DNA of 64,000 nt from Maricaulis sp. (GTDB lineage Bacteria > Pseudomonadota > Alphaproteobacteria > Caulobacterales > Maricaulaceae), in assembly GCF_030149515.1 (NCBI RefSeq), contig NZ_JASBRI010000001.1, forward strand, positions 124,001-188,000, in the 5' to 3' direction. This document shows, piece by piece, positions 8,202 through 16,381 of this stretch. The stretch's first letter is position 1; every line of letters begins with the position of its first letter. The position numbers and the translations under genes are program-made. The notes below the pieces were generated by a model. That model did not search any database. It worked only from the letters and a program-made list of their open reading frames with translations, and was not told the origin of the DNA.

Positions 8202-9404
8202 TCAGGTGATGTCGAAACTATAGAGGCTGGACATCGCCAGAACGAGGCTGATCACGATCAGGCCGATGATCGAGGCGATGAAGGCGATGGCCAGCGGTTC
8301 TGCCATCGATGTGAGGCGTTTGGCCAGATTGCGGGCATCCTGTTCGCCGGCCTCGGCCACGAAGATCAGCATTTCCGCAAGCGCGCCGGACAGGCGGCCC
8401 GTGCGCACCAGGTTGAGCGTCATGGCATCGGTCGTGGTGTGGGCACGCAGGGCCACTTCCAGCATCTCGCCCGAGCGCACGGCGCGGCGCACCTGTTCCA
8501 GCCCTTCGCGCCGGCGCGGCGAAAGTACGCCGCGTTCGGCCAGGGCAAGCGCGTCGATCAGCCCGGCCCCGGCGGAGAGCGCGGTACCGGTGACGCGGGC
8601 CCAGCGCGCCGTGTCGCTGGCCTCGAGAAAACGCCCCAGAACCGGCGTGCGGAAGGCGATCGCGGTGGCGGCGCGGCGCATGGCGGGGGTGCGCCAGACC
8701 TGCACGGCGAGAATGATCAGCACGACAGCCCCGCCCAGCACCAGCGGCATGTTGGCGTTGAAGAACTGGCCGATGCCCAGCACGATGCGTGAGATCGCCG
8801 GGATTTCGGCCTGGGCATTGTCCATCAGGGCGGAAAAGCGCGGCACCACGAACATGAAGATGAAGATCACCGCACCCACACCCGCCACGGCGAGGAAGGC
8901 GGGATAGGCCAGCGCGTTGCGCACTTCCTCGACCGAGGCAAGATCGCGCTCCATCTGGGCGGCAACCTCGTTGAGCCGCGCATCGAGCGAGCCCGTCGCC
9001 TCGCCCAGTTCCACCAGGCGGGGGGCGTAGTCGGGCAGTTCCGGCATGTGCCGGGTGAGCGCCTGGGACAGGCGCCCGCCGCCGCGCAGATCGGACCGGA
9101 TGGCGCGCATCTGCTCGTTGAGTTCGCGGCAGGGCTCCTCTTCGAGCAGGCTGTCGAAGGAGGCCAGCAGCGGCGATCCCGCACGCAACAGGGTGGCAAG
9201 CTGGCGGATGAAACGGTGACGGTCCTTGGGGCGGGCCCGGCGGCGGTCGAAGCGGCGGCCCTCGCCGTCGACGGCGCGCACCTCATAGGCGAGAATGCCC
9301 TGGGCGCGCAGCTGGCTGATCGCCCCGGGCTGATCCGTGGCGCTGATCCGCCCCTCGACCGGTGCCCCGTCCTTCTTCAGGCCCTTATAGGCGAAACTGG
9401 CCAT
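8202..9404 (-). CDS. gspF: Type II secretion inner-membrane platform protein GspF
   Basis: 400 residues, normal for the family. GspF is the polytopic platform protein that couples the GspE ATPase to pseudopilus assembly. There are two homologous halves, each with the cytoplasmic helical bundle typical of T2SSF domains; the first half ends in VELGEATGSLDARL. Hydrophobic segments lie near 165-190, 215-240 and 370-395. The start at 9404 (MASFAYKGL) is backed by a GGGGAGG ribosome binding site 7 bases upstream. It follows gspE by 22 bp on the same strand. Confidence 0.93.
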   Translation of the reverse strand: MASFAYKGLKKDGAPVEGRISATDQPGAISQLRAQGILAYEVRAVDGEGRRFDRRRARPKDRHRFIRQLATLLRAGSPLLASFDSLLEEEPCRELNEQMRAIRSDLRGGGRLSQALTRHMPELPDYAPRLVELGEATGSLDARLNEVAAQMERDLASVEEVRNALAYPAFLAVAGVGAVIFIFMFVVPRFSALMDNAQAEIPAISRIVLGIGQFFNANMPLVLGGAVVLIILAVQVWRTPAMRRAATAIAFRTPVLGRFLEASDTARWARVTGTALSAGAGLIDALALAERGVLSPRRREGLEQVRRAVRSGEMLEVALRAHTTTDAMTLNLVRTGRLSGALAEMLIFVAEAGEQDARNLAKRLTSMAEPLAIAFIASIIGLIVISLVLAMSSLYSFDIT

Positions 9405-9426
9405 GACGTGCCGCCTCCCCTGGAGC

Positions 9427-11256
9427 CTAGGCCCGCGCCGCGTGCGGCGCGCCGGCCAGGCCGGGGTCCTCGCCGGCACCGCCGAGCACACGCATCGCTT
9501 CGGAGATAGAGGTGGTGCCGGCGCGCGCCTTCAGCAGGCCGTCCTCAAGCATGGAGAGGAAGCCGGCGCGGCGGGCGGCGTCGAGAATGGCTTCCTGGCC
9601 GGCATTCTGGGCGATGGCTTCCTTGACGGCGCCGTCAATAGCGGCCGCCTCGTAGACGGCGATCCGGCCGGTATAGCCCTGGCCGCGGCAGGCGTCGCAG
9701 CCGGCCGGAACGCGCCAGGCGGCGGGTTCGGACAGCGCGCCCGCCGGCCAGCGCACGCCGCGTGCCGCGGCCTGGTCGATCAGGCGTTCGGCGGCGCTCA
9801 CCGCGTCGGGCGGGGCGGGAGCGGCGCATTCGGTGCACAGGCGGCGCAGGAGGCGCTGGGCCAGCAGGCCGCGCAACGAGGCGGAGACCAGGAACGGTTC
9901 CACGCCCAGATCGGTGAGGCGTTCGATGGCGCCGAGCGCGGTGTTGGTGTGCAGTGTGGAAAAGACGAGATGGCCGGTGAGCGCGGCCTGGATGGCGATG
10001 CGCGCCGTCTCGCCGTCGCGGATTTCGCCGATCATGATGACGTCGGGATCCTGGCGCAGGATGGCGCGCAGGCCGCGGGCAAAGTCATAGCCGATATCGG
10101 CGCGCGCCTGCACCTGGGTCACCCCGTCCATGTCGTATTCCACCGGATCCTCGATGGTGATGATCTTGCGCTGGCCGTCATTGACCAGTTCCAGCGCCCG
10201 GTAGAGCGTGGTGGATTTGCCCGAGCCGGTCGGGCCGGTAACGAGAATGACGCCGTTGGGCTCGCGGATTACGCGGTTGAAGACCTGGCGCTGGGCCCCC
10301 ATCAGGCCCAGACCGTCCAGCGAGGGCAGTTCCTGGCGCTTGCGCAGGAGGCGCAGGACCAGGCTTTCGCCCCAGGCGCCGGGCAGGGAGGACACGCGCA
10401 GGTCGATGTCCTGGCCGGCAAAGCGCACGGTCTGGCGGCCGTCCTGGGGCAGGCGGCGCTCGGCGATGTCCATGGCCGAGACCAGCTTGATGCGCGAGGC
10501 GACGGCGTCGAAACGGGATTTGGGCTGGGTCTGGACCAGACGCAGCACCCCGTCGACGCGAAAGCGGACCTGGAATTCATGCTCGAAGGGTTCGATATGA
10601 ATGTCGCTGGCGCCGTCGCGCAGGGCGTCCTCGAACACGGCATTGACGAAATCGATGACCGGCGCCTCCTCGGCCATTTCGCGCAGGCGTTCGACATCGG
10701 TCAGCGCGTTTTCGCGGGTGCGCGCGCCGGCCGATTGCAGGCGAGCCAGGGCGCTTTCCAGCAGACGGTTGGGGCCGAGGACCATGCGGGTCTGGCCGGA
10801 CCAGGCGGCGCCGAGGCGTTCGTTGAGGCCCGGATCGAGCGGATTGCGGGCGAAGACCACGAGCTGTGCGGTGTCCGAAGAGGCGGAGGCGGCGGCCTCA
10901 CCATCGAGGGGAGCGAAACCGGTATCGTTGCCGCCGGGCGCGGCCCACCACAGGACGGCCCCCTTTTCGCCGAGCCAGCGCAGGGGCAGGCCCAGCGCCG
11001 CGGGGGCGAGGGCGTAGGCGGCCTCCTCGCGCGGCAGGTCGCCGGGCGGGACGAGCGGCAGGCCGAGCTGATCGGAGAGCGCGGCGAGCAGGCGCTCCTC
11101 GGCGACGGCGCCGAGACGCAGCAGCGCCTGGCCGAACAGGACCGGTGTCTCGCGCTGATAGGCCAGCGCCTGCTCGATATCGGACGCCGAGATGGCGCCC
11201 GCCTCCTGCAGCAATTCACCGATGCGGCGTTGATCCATGATCCCGACCCCTGCCAT
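9427..11256 (-). CDS. gspE: Type II secretion ATPase GspE
   Basis: Cytoplasmic hexameric ATPase driving pseudopilus assembly. From the ATG at 11256 the protein has 609 residues: an N-terminal GspE_N-type domain (about 10-150), Walker A GPTGSGKST at 341-349, Asp and His boxes, Walker B IMIGEIRDGE at 407-416, and the tetracysteine zinc site LCTEC / CDAC (474/477 and 520/523) typical of GspE and absent from many PilT proteins. GGGGGAG lies six bases before this ATG; the ATG at 11238 is an alternative. It forms a minus-strand pair with gspF, separated from the other gsp genes by a secreted-protein gene. A long open frame on the opposite strand is a codon-bias shadow. Confidence 0.93.
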   Translation of the reverse strand: MAGVGIMDQRRIGELLQEAGAISASDIEQALAYQRETPVLFGQALLRLGAVAEERLLAALSDQLGLPLVPPGDLPREEAAYALAPAALGLPLRWLGEKGAVLWWAAPGGNDTGFAPLDGEAAASASSDTAQLVVFARNPLDPGLNERLGAAWSGQTRMVLGPNRLLESALARLQSAGARTRENALTDVERLREMAEEAPVIDFVNAVFEDALRDGASDIHIEPFEHEFQVRFRVDGVLRLVQTQPKSRFDAVASRIKLVSAMDIAERRLPQDGRQTVRFAGQDIDLRVSSLPGAWGESLVLRLLRKRQELPSLDGLGLMGAQRQVFNRVIREPNGVILVTGPTGSGKSTTLYRALELVNDGQRKIITIEDPVEYDMDGVTQVQARADIGYDFARGLRAILRQDPDVIMIGEIRDGETARIAIQAALTGHLVFSTLHTNTALGAIERLTDLGVEPFLVSASLRGLLAQRLLRRLCTECAAPAPPDAVSAAERLIDQAAARGVRWPAGALSEPAAWRVPAGCDACRGQGYTGRIAVYEAAAIDGAVKEAIAQNAGQEAILDAARRAGFLSMLEDGLLKARAGTTSISEAMRVLGGAGEDPGLAGAPHAARA

Positions 11257-11390
11257 GACCGTCTCCCCCGCCATGGCCTTCACGCTCGCGCCCGCCGGAA
11301 AACGCCCGGCGGTTCCACCCGTCGAGTTAGACCGCGCCACCGCCCCGCTGGCAAGCCCCGCCACTGAAGCACGCACCGGACGGCCGCGCA

Positions 11391-11423
11391 CAAAAAAGAA
11401 GGGCGGCCGAAGCCGCCCTTCCC
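11391..11423 (-). terminator. Intrinsic terminator of the secreted-protein gene
   Basis: On the minus strand the sequence AAGGGCGGC-TTCG-GCCGCCCTT is a perfect stem with a UUCG tetraloop, followed by CTTTTTT. It lies 24-56 bases after the stop of the 478-residue secreted-protein gene. It would insulate that gene from gspE-gspF, which are read in the same direction, so gspE probably has its own promoter within 11257-11390. Confidence 0.9.
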
Positions 11424-11446
11424 AATTCGCAGAGCTGAAGCTCGGC

Positions 11447-12883
11447 TTATTGGTTCAGGTCGAAACCCGTACCCGTCACGATACCGTTACGGGACAGGAG
11501 ACGCTCCACCTGCGGAGCACCAGCACCGATCGAGTCGTCGATCTTGACCGAGAAGGTCACGTCGCCATTGATGGCTTCCGTGGTGATGCCCAGAGCCGCG
11601 GCCAGATCGGCCGACTGGAAGGTGGCCGTCCAGGTGCCGTCTTCACTTGCCGAGACGGTGGCACCGCCGATGCAGGCTTCGGAGTCGCCCGGCAGCGCAG
11701 CGCTCGTGGCGCCAACGTGCACCATGACGCACTCGCCGGTGACCGTCGCCAGATCGGACTCGATACCCGTCACGCGGAACGCGTTGGAGGTACCGCCGGA
11801 AGCGCGCAGGTTAACCCAGGCGAACTCCGCAGTGTCACCATTGCGATCCTGCAGAGTGATGCTTTCCAGGCCGTCATCATACGTGATCGGGGCCAGAGCC
11901 GTAGCGGCCAAGCCCGCGACATCGTAATCGGTGGCGGACGTCACATCGATCGTGGCGGTCGGAGTCTGTTCGGCGACAATGTCGGTGCCATTGTGGGTCC
12001 AGGTCACGTCAACGTCACCATCGTCAACATCGGCAACGTCCACGTCACAAGTCGCGGTGTTGGCAACATCGTCGAGAACGCAAGCATTGTCGACGGTGAC
12101 CGAAGCGACACCGGTGATGTCGTCGAACTGGATGACCACTTCGACGGAGTCCACGCCATTGCCCGCGGCGATTGCAGCGAAGGCATCCGTCCGGATCGGG
12201 CCGGTGCCGTCGAAACCGAGCGTCAGGTTGCCGAGATCGCCGGTGAAACCGCCGGCCGTGGCAGAACCGTCGATCGACAGCAGGTTGTCCGCCTCGGTGC
12301 CAGCCGTAACAGACGGCGTGTAGGCGTCTTTCAGAGTAACAAGGTCTTCATTGACCGTGTTTTCCGTGAAGTTAGCACTGCCAACCGGCGCGAACGACAT
12401 TTCGATCGAGACCGGCAGCGACGGGTCGATACGCTCGATCGGCAGAGTCAGATCGCCAACGTCTGCGTCAAAATCGGCGTTGTCGCAAGCGTTGAGGTTA
12501 GCTTCCTGGCTGTCCCAGCCGATGAAGGACTGGCCGGAACCGCCGCCGCGGGCGACATTACCAAATTCGCACTCGCCACCGGCACCCACGTTGGTGTTCC
12601 ACACACCAGCAGCAACCGAGGTCGAGAAACGAGCATTGGTCAGCGTAACGTCAAACGAAACGACTTCACCCCCACCGACAGTAGAGAACAGGTCGTCACC
12701 ACCAGAACTAAACCCGATGATGACGTTACCCGCAAGATCACCATCCCACTCGTTCGCCAAGATATCGTCTTTAACGAAATCCGTTCCCGCTGTGCCGTCA
12801 ACGGACGAATATTCTTGGGCCTGAGCCGCACCGGCGAGAAGGGCGATAGCCGCCGCGCCAGTGAGAAGTTTTACCATTTTCAT
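11447..12883 (-). CDS. Secreted acidic protein with three cysteine pairs, embedded in the T2SS locus; function unknown
   Basis: A 478-residue protein with a clear Sec signal peptide (MKMVKLL, a hydrophobic stretch, AQA cleavage after residue 22). The mature part is Asp/Thr/Val/Gly-rich, beta-strand-like and strongly acidic, for example VDVADVDDGDVDV near 281-293. It has exactly six cysteines, spaced as three local pairs (105/133, 268/279, 385/404), suggesting disulfide-stabilised domains folded in the periplasm, as T2SS substrates are. I recognise no family. The gene has a long leader, its own terminator, and codon use that looks less GC-rich than its neighbours. It lies between gspE and gspH, so a T2SS cargo or surface-layer-like protein is the best guess. 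Confidence 0.75.
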   Translation of the reverse strand: MKMVKLLTGAAAIALLAGAAQAQEYSSVDGTAGTDFVKDDILANEWDGDLAGNVIIGFSSGGDDLFSTVGGGEVVSFDVTLTNARFSTSVAAGVWNTNVGAGGECEFGNVARGGGSGQSFIGWDSQEANLNACDNADFDADVGDLTLPIERIDPSLPVSIEMSFAPVGSANFTENTVNEDLVTLKDAYTPSVTAGTEADNLLSIDGSATAGGFTGDLGNLTLGFDGTGPIRTDAFAAIAAGNGVDSVEVVIQFDDITGVASVTVDNACVLDDVANTATCDVDVADVDDGDVDVTWTHNGTDIVAEQTPTATIDVTSATDYDVAGLAATALAPITYDDGLESITLQDRNGDTAEFAWVNLRASGGTSNAFRVTGIESDLATVTGECVMVHVGATSAALPGDSEACIGGATVSASEDGTWTATFQSADLAAALGITTEAINGDVTFSVKIDDSIGAGAPQVERLLSRNGIVTGTGFDLNQ

Positions 12884-13365
12884 AGGGAGTCCCCCTCTTT
12901 CCTACACATAAAAGTCATGGCCATGACAGCTGCCACGACGGTTTTCAAACGATCCGGGTCCAAGTTCGACAGCCCTCGCCAAAGCGGAAGCCTTAACGAC
13001 AACTCCTCCCCTTAAGACCTTTCGCGCCCGAGAACCCTCGCGACGCTGAGCAGGAGAAAAGCTTATCCCCCGGAAGCTGTCAACTGTGAATCGGGCAAAA
13101 AGGGGGCGGCGATGCCGGGGTTTCGCAGGCTTAAGGCTTCATTGTCATATGGTTGAGAAATAAACAGTTTCGCAACAGTTTCCGCCCGGCCCGGCCCGGC
13201 CGGGGCCGTCAGGGGGCGGCCCGATTGGCGGCCACCTGTGTCCGGATTGCCATGCTACCTATCCGTTCAGAGTCCGGCGGCCGCACGGCACGCGGCCGGG
13301 GCCGGCCCGTTCAGCCGTCCGTCAGCCGCCCCGTCATCCGCCTGGCCCGTCATCCGCCTGCCCCG
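12884..13365. other. 482-bp intergenic region: long leader and gspH 3' side
   Basis: No convincing gene. On the minus strand, upstream of the secreted protein, there is a TTGACA at 13078-13083 followed after 17 bases by TTTTCT, a possible promoter giving a leader of about 180 bases; the ribosome site GGAAAGAGGGGG ends 10 bases before the ATG. Around 13317-13377 a short imperfect tandem pattern of CCGTCAGCCGCC / CCGTCATCCGCC units runs up to the gspH stop codon. Confidence 0.4.
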
Positions 13366-13836
13366 TCAGCCGCCTTCCGGGGGCACGCGCAGCCGGGCGC
13401 GGCATTGCGGGACGGCCAGCGGGCGTTCCCAGATGCGCTGGCGGGGCGAGTGTATGCGGACCCGTCCGGGGGCACAGGCGCCGGAGGGGAAGACCCGCCA
13501 GGGTTCGAGCAGTTCGGCCTGCCAGCCCCGGGGCATCGCCCCGGACGGGAGGGCGAGCGGGCCGGGTTCGAAGCGGGCCGGCGCGCCGGCCAGGCGTGCG
13601 CCGGTGCGCTGGTCCAGGATCCAGGCATTGAGCCCGGCGAAGGCCTGGCGCACCTGGTGGCGTTCGTGCATGGCGGACATGGAGGGAATGGACATGGCGA
13701 CGGCCAGGGCGAGGATGGCCAGGGCGATCAGCACTTCGAGCAGGCTGTAGCCGGATTGCCGGCCGGTGCGGCGCCGACGCCCCTTGCCGGACGCGCTATC
13801 GCCCGGCCGGATCCAGCGCGCCGGATTGCTCGCCAT
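13366..13836 (-). CDS. gspH: Type II secretion minor pseudopilin GspH
   Basis: 156 residues with the prepilin signature SGYSLLEVLIALAILALAV: cleavage after Gly29, Glu at +5, then a hydrophobic helix. The rest, with a conserved-looking SMHERHQVRQAFAGLNAW helix and a short beta C-terminus, fits GspH (FimT/GspH family), the pseudopilus tip-proximal subunit, although the protein is short. The leader before the cleavage site is long and basic. The ATG at 13836 is 10 bp after the gspG stop, so the genes are co-transcribed. Assignment to H rather than I rests on gene order and the presence of a better GspI candidate later in the cluster. Confidence 0.72.
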   Translation of the reverse strand: MASNPARWIRPGDSASGKGRRRRTGRQSGYSLLEVLIALAILALAVAMSIPSMSAMHERHQVRQAFAGLNAWILDQRTGARLAGAPARFEPGPLALPSGAMPRGWQAELLEPWRVFPSGACAPGRVRIHSPRQRIWERPLAVPQCRARLRVPPEGG

Positions 13837-13846
13837 GGGCCTGCCC

Positions 13847-14395
13847 CTAGCCGATATCGTCGCCCGGCTGGCCGGCACGGCGCGGATCGATATCGGCATT
13901 GAGGCCCTCGCCGCCCGGTGCGCCGTCGGCGCCCAGGCTGAACACCCGGCCGCGGCGGGAGAGATCGTCACCGGCCTCATACTGGAAGGGCGTGCCCCAG
14001 GGATCTTCCGGCAGGCCGCCATCCATATAGGGCCCGTTCCAGACCGCGCCGGCATCGGCGCTGGGGGCGACGAGCAGGGCCAGGCCCTCGTCCTGGGTGG
14101 GATAGCGGCCGAGATCGAGGCGCATCGTGTCGAGCGCGGTCTCGACCATGCGGATCTGGGTGAGGGCGGCGGCCTGTCTGGAGCTGTCGAGCTGGCCGAA
14201 CAGGCGCGGCGCCACCAGGGCCGCCAGGGTGGCGATGATGGCGACGGCGATCAGCACTTCCATCAGCGAATAGCCCGCGCGCAGACGCAGGACGCGCCCC
14301 CGCGGGGAACGCCCGGCCGGACGCGGCGGGATACCGCAAAAAGCCCCGATGCCACCGACTGTCCGGGACGCAAGTTCTGAAATCCGCATGGTCAA
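13847..14395 (-). CDS. gspG: Type II secretion major pseudopilin GspG
   Basis: 182 residues. The prepilin motif AGYSLMEVLIAVAIIATLAAL has the cleavage Gly at 41 and Glu at +5. Downstream are the family landmarks: RMVETALDTMRLDLGRYPT, a WNGPYM segment, DPWGTPFQYE and the calcium-loop C-terminal region with LGADGAPGGEG. GspG polymerises into the periplasmic pseudopilus. The start could also be the ATG at 14389; either way the leader is longer than usual (38-41 residues). First gene of the gspG-gspH minus-strand pair, divergent from gspJ over 322 bp. Confidence 0.92.
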   Translation of the reverse strand: MTMRISELASRTVGGIGAFCGIPPRPAGRSPRGRVLRLRAGYSLMEVLIAVAIIATLAALVAPRLFGQLDSSRQAAALTQIRMVETALDTMRLDLGRYPTQDEGLALLVAPSADAGAVWNGPYMDGGLPEDPWGTPFQYEAGDDLSRRGRVFSLGADGAPGGEGLNADIDPRRAGQPGDDIG

Positions 14396-14717
14396 ACCCG
14401 TTTCAACCCCTACAACCTAACCCCTGCCACTTCCGACGCCGGCGCACCCGGCGGGGACACTTTCCAGAGCGCCGCGCTCCGTTTTCTTACGCGCCGCGCT
14501 CCGTTTTGCCCAGGCGCTGCGCTCCGTTTGCCCAGGCGCCGCGCTTCGTTTGCCCAGGCGCTGCGCTATCCCGGGCGCCACGCTTCCGGCCTGCCCCGGC
14601 ATGGAAGGCCGCAGACACGCGCCACGCCGCCGCGCCCGGACCGGGGGCTTGCATGCGCGGCGCTTGTCCTTCACTTAGCACATGAAACTACCACATGGCT
14701 CGTTTTCATTCTAGGAC
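14396..14717. other. 322-bp divergent intergenic region between gspG and gspJ
   Basis: Contains the 22-bp tandem repeat described separately at 14469-14574 and should contain the promoters for the two pseudopilin-led operons. Just before gspJ an AGGA at 14712-14715 can serve as ribosome binding site for the ATGATG. No RNA gene or coding sequence is evident. Confidence 0.5.
14469..14574. repeat. Tandem repeat, about 4.8 copies of a 22-23 bp unit
   Basis: Units begin at 14469, 14491, 14514, 14536 and 14558 and follow the pattern GCGC(C/T)GCGCT(C/T)CGTTT then (T)GCCCAG; the first unit ends in CTTAC and the last is truncated. The variation is mostly C/T. Each unit has a GCGC core with dyad potential. 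It lies in the divergent gspG/gspJ regulatory interval. Confidence 0.9.
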
Positions 14718-15341
14718 ATGATGGCACGCGGCTTCACCCTTCTGGAGACCCTGATCGCGCTGGTGATCGCCTCGATCACGGCGCTGGTGCTGCTGCAGTC
14801 GATCATGGCGGTTGCCCGCGGTACGTCCGGTGTGGATGCGGCGCTGGCGCGGGCGCTGGAGAGCGAGTTTTCGCACAGCGCCACCGCCGATGCGCTGGCC
14901 GGATCGGTGGCCGACTATCTCGACGCGCCCGGCGTGTTTGCCGGCACGGCGCAGACGCTTGCCGGCGCCACCCGGCGCCCGGTCCTTGCGCCGCACGGCA
15001 CGCCGGCGGAGTTTGCCCTGGAGCTGCGGTCAGCGGCCCGGGGCACGGTGCTGGTCTATTCGGAAGGCGGCCGCGAGATCGAGGCGATGCGATTCGAGGC
15101 GGCGGAGGCCGAGTTCCGCTATGCCTACCGCAGTACCGGGGCGCTCTATGCGGGCGAACCGCCGGCGGTGCTGGAGACCTGGCCGCCCGACGCGCACTAT
15201 GACAGGAGTCATGTCTATTTCCGTCCGCCGCCCGAACTGGTGATGGTGGTCGATGGCGAGGGCCGGACGCTGTGGGCCGTCGCCGTGAAAGGCGGGGCCG
15301 AGGCCCCGCTGCGCGGCAGCGATCTGGACGATATCCTGTGA
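14718..15341 (+). CDS. gspJ: Type II secretion minor pseudopilin GspJ
   Basis: 207 residues starting MMARGFTLLETLIALVIAS: cleavage after Gly5, Phe at +1, Glu at +5. Size and the C-terminal beta-rich part, with a LVMVVDGEGRTLWAVAV strand pair, fit GspJ, which forms the pseudopilus tip with GspI and GspK. It starts the plus-strand block J-K-L-M-C/N-D-O-I, the gene order of Xanthomonas xps-type systems. Its TGA overlaps the GTG start of gspK. Confidence 0.78.
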   Translation: MMARGFTLLETLIALVIASITALVLLQSIMAVARGTSGVDAALARALESEFSHSATADALAGSVADYLDAPGVFAGTAQTLAGATRRPVLAPHGTPAEFALELRSAARGTVLVYSEGGREIEAMRFEAAEAEFRYAYRSTGALYAGEPPAVLETWPPDAHYDRSHVYFRPPPELVMVVDGEGRTLWAVAVKGGAEAPLRGSDLDDIL

Positions 15342-16381
15342 GGCGCCGGCGCCTCCACGCGGCCGGGCGGCTGCGCCGCGGCTATGTCTTCCCGCTGGCG
15401 CTGTGGACGATCGCCATCGTCGCCGTGCTGCTGGGCGCGGCCTATACAGTGATGAGTGCGGCCAATGCCACGCTGGCCCGCATGGTCGAGCGCGAGGCGG
15501 CGCTGGCCGATTTCCGGGCGGTGGAAACGCAGATGCTGCGCCTGTTGCTGACCGAGCCGATGGGGCTGTCGGATCTGCGTGTCGGCGGCATGCTGGACCC
15601 CGATCCGATCTCCGGCGGGTTCGGCATCGGCGGCGACGGCGTTTCGGCCACCGGCGCCCCCTACCGCGTCGACGGCGAAAACGGCCCGGTGATTGTGCGC
15701 CTGGTGGCGGCCAACGGGCTGCTCAGCCTGACCGACGATCCCGGCCCGGCGGCGGAAGCCCTGCTGCTGGCGCTCGGCCGGTCGCGGCCCGACGCCCGGC
15801 GGCTGGCGGCCCGCCTGGCCGATTTCGTGGACGAGGACGATCTGCGCCAGCTGGGCGGGGCCGAAGCGGACGATTATCCCGAGGGGCGCCGGCCGCGCAA
15901 TGCGCCGCTGGGCACCGCCTCGGATGCCTGCGGGGCGCTGGGCTGGGCCGAGGAGGTGGCGCTGTGCGCCGATCCGCGGATGATGGACCTGTTTGCCTTT
16001 GCCGGCGGCCCGTCAGCCATGAGCGCCCGGCTGGTGCCGGAATACTGGCTTCACCTGCTGCTGGGCGACGACACGCCTGCCGTGGAGCGCGCCATGGATG
16101 CGCTGGAAGATCGGGACCGGCTGGTCCTGTACGAGGATCTGGGGATTGAAGGACTGGATGCGCTGGCCGACAATTCCGCCATACCCGGTCCCAGCTTCCT
16201 GATCGTCACGCACCGGCCCGCGGCGGAGTTCGTACAGCTCACGCGGATCGACCTGACGATGGCAAACCTGTACAAACCCTATGAAATCGCGTTTTCGTAT
16301 GTTGTGGGCGGATCGATTGTCGAGGGGGCGTTCCATGTCGAAGAGGTCGACGCGCTTGACCAACTTCCTCAGGCCGATTGA
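15338..16381 (+). CDS. gspK: Type II secretion pseudopilin GspK
   Basis: 347 residues from a GTG at 15338 that overlaps the gspJ stop (GTGA). This start leaves a basic 15-residue leader and the cleavage site RRG/YVFPLALWTIAIVAV. As in other GspK proteins, the Glu at +5 of the remaining pseudopilins is missing. The large alpha-helical domain with LLSLTDDPGP and RLADFVDEDD segments is typical, and the length fits the family. GspK caps the pseudopilus tip. Its 3' end overlaps the gspL start by 47 bp. Confidence 0.85.
   Translation: MRRRRLHAAGRLRRGYVFPLALWTIAIVAVLLGAAYTVMSAANATLARMVEREAALADFRAVETQMLRLLLTEPMGLSDLRVGGMLDPDPISGGFGIGGDGVSATGAPYRVDGENGPVIVRLVAANGLLSLTDDPGPAAEALLLALGRSRPDARRLAARLADFVDEDDLRQLGGAEADDYPEGRRPRNAPLGTASDACGALGWAEEVALCADPRMMDLFAFAGGPSAMSARLVPEYWLHLLLGDDTPAVERAMDALEDRDRLVLYEDLGIEGLDALADNSAIPGPSFLIVTHRPAAEFVQLTRIDLTMANLYKPYEIAFSYVVGGSIVEGAFHVEEVDALDQLPQAD

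Noticed and set aside
9403..11367. Open frame of 654 codons on the plus strand, opposite gspE
   Set aside because: GspE on the minus strand has every expected motif; the plus-strand translation is low-complexity Gly/Ala/Gln/Arg without homology.
11237..13015. Long plus-strand frame opposite the secreted protein
   Set aside because: The minus-strand protein has a signal peptide, ribosome site and terminator; the plus frame runs across the promoter region and shows no domain.
14417..14681. Minus-strand frames over the 22-bp tandem repeat
   Set aside because: Repetitive Lys/Arg/Gly translations caused by the repeat itself; no start signal.
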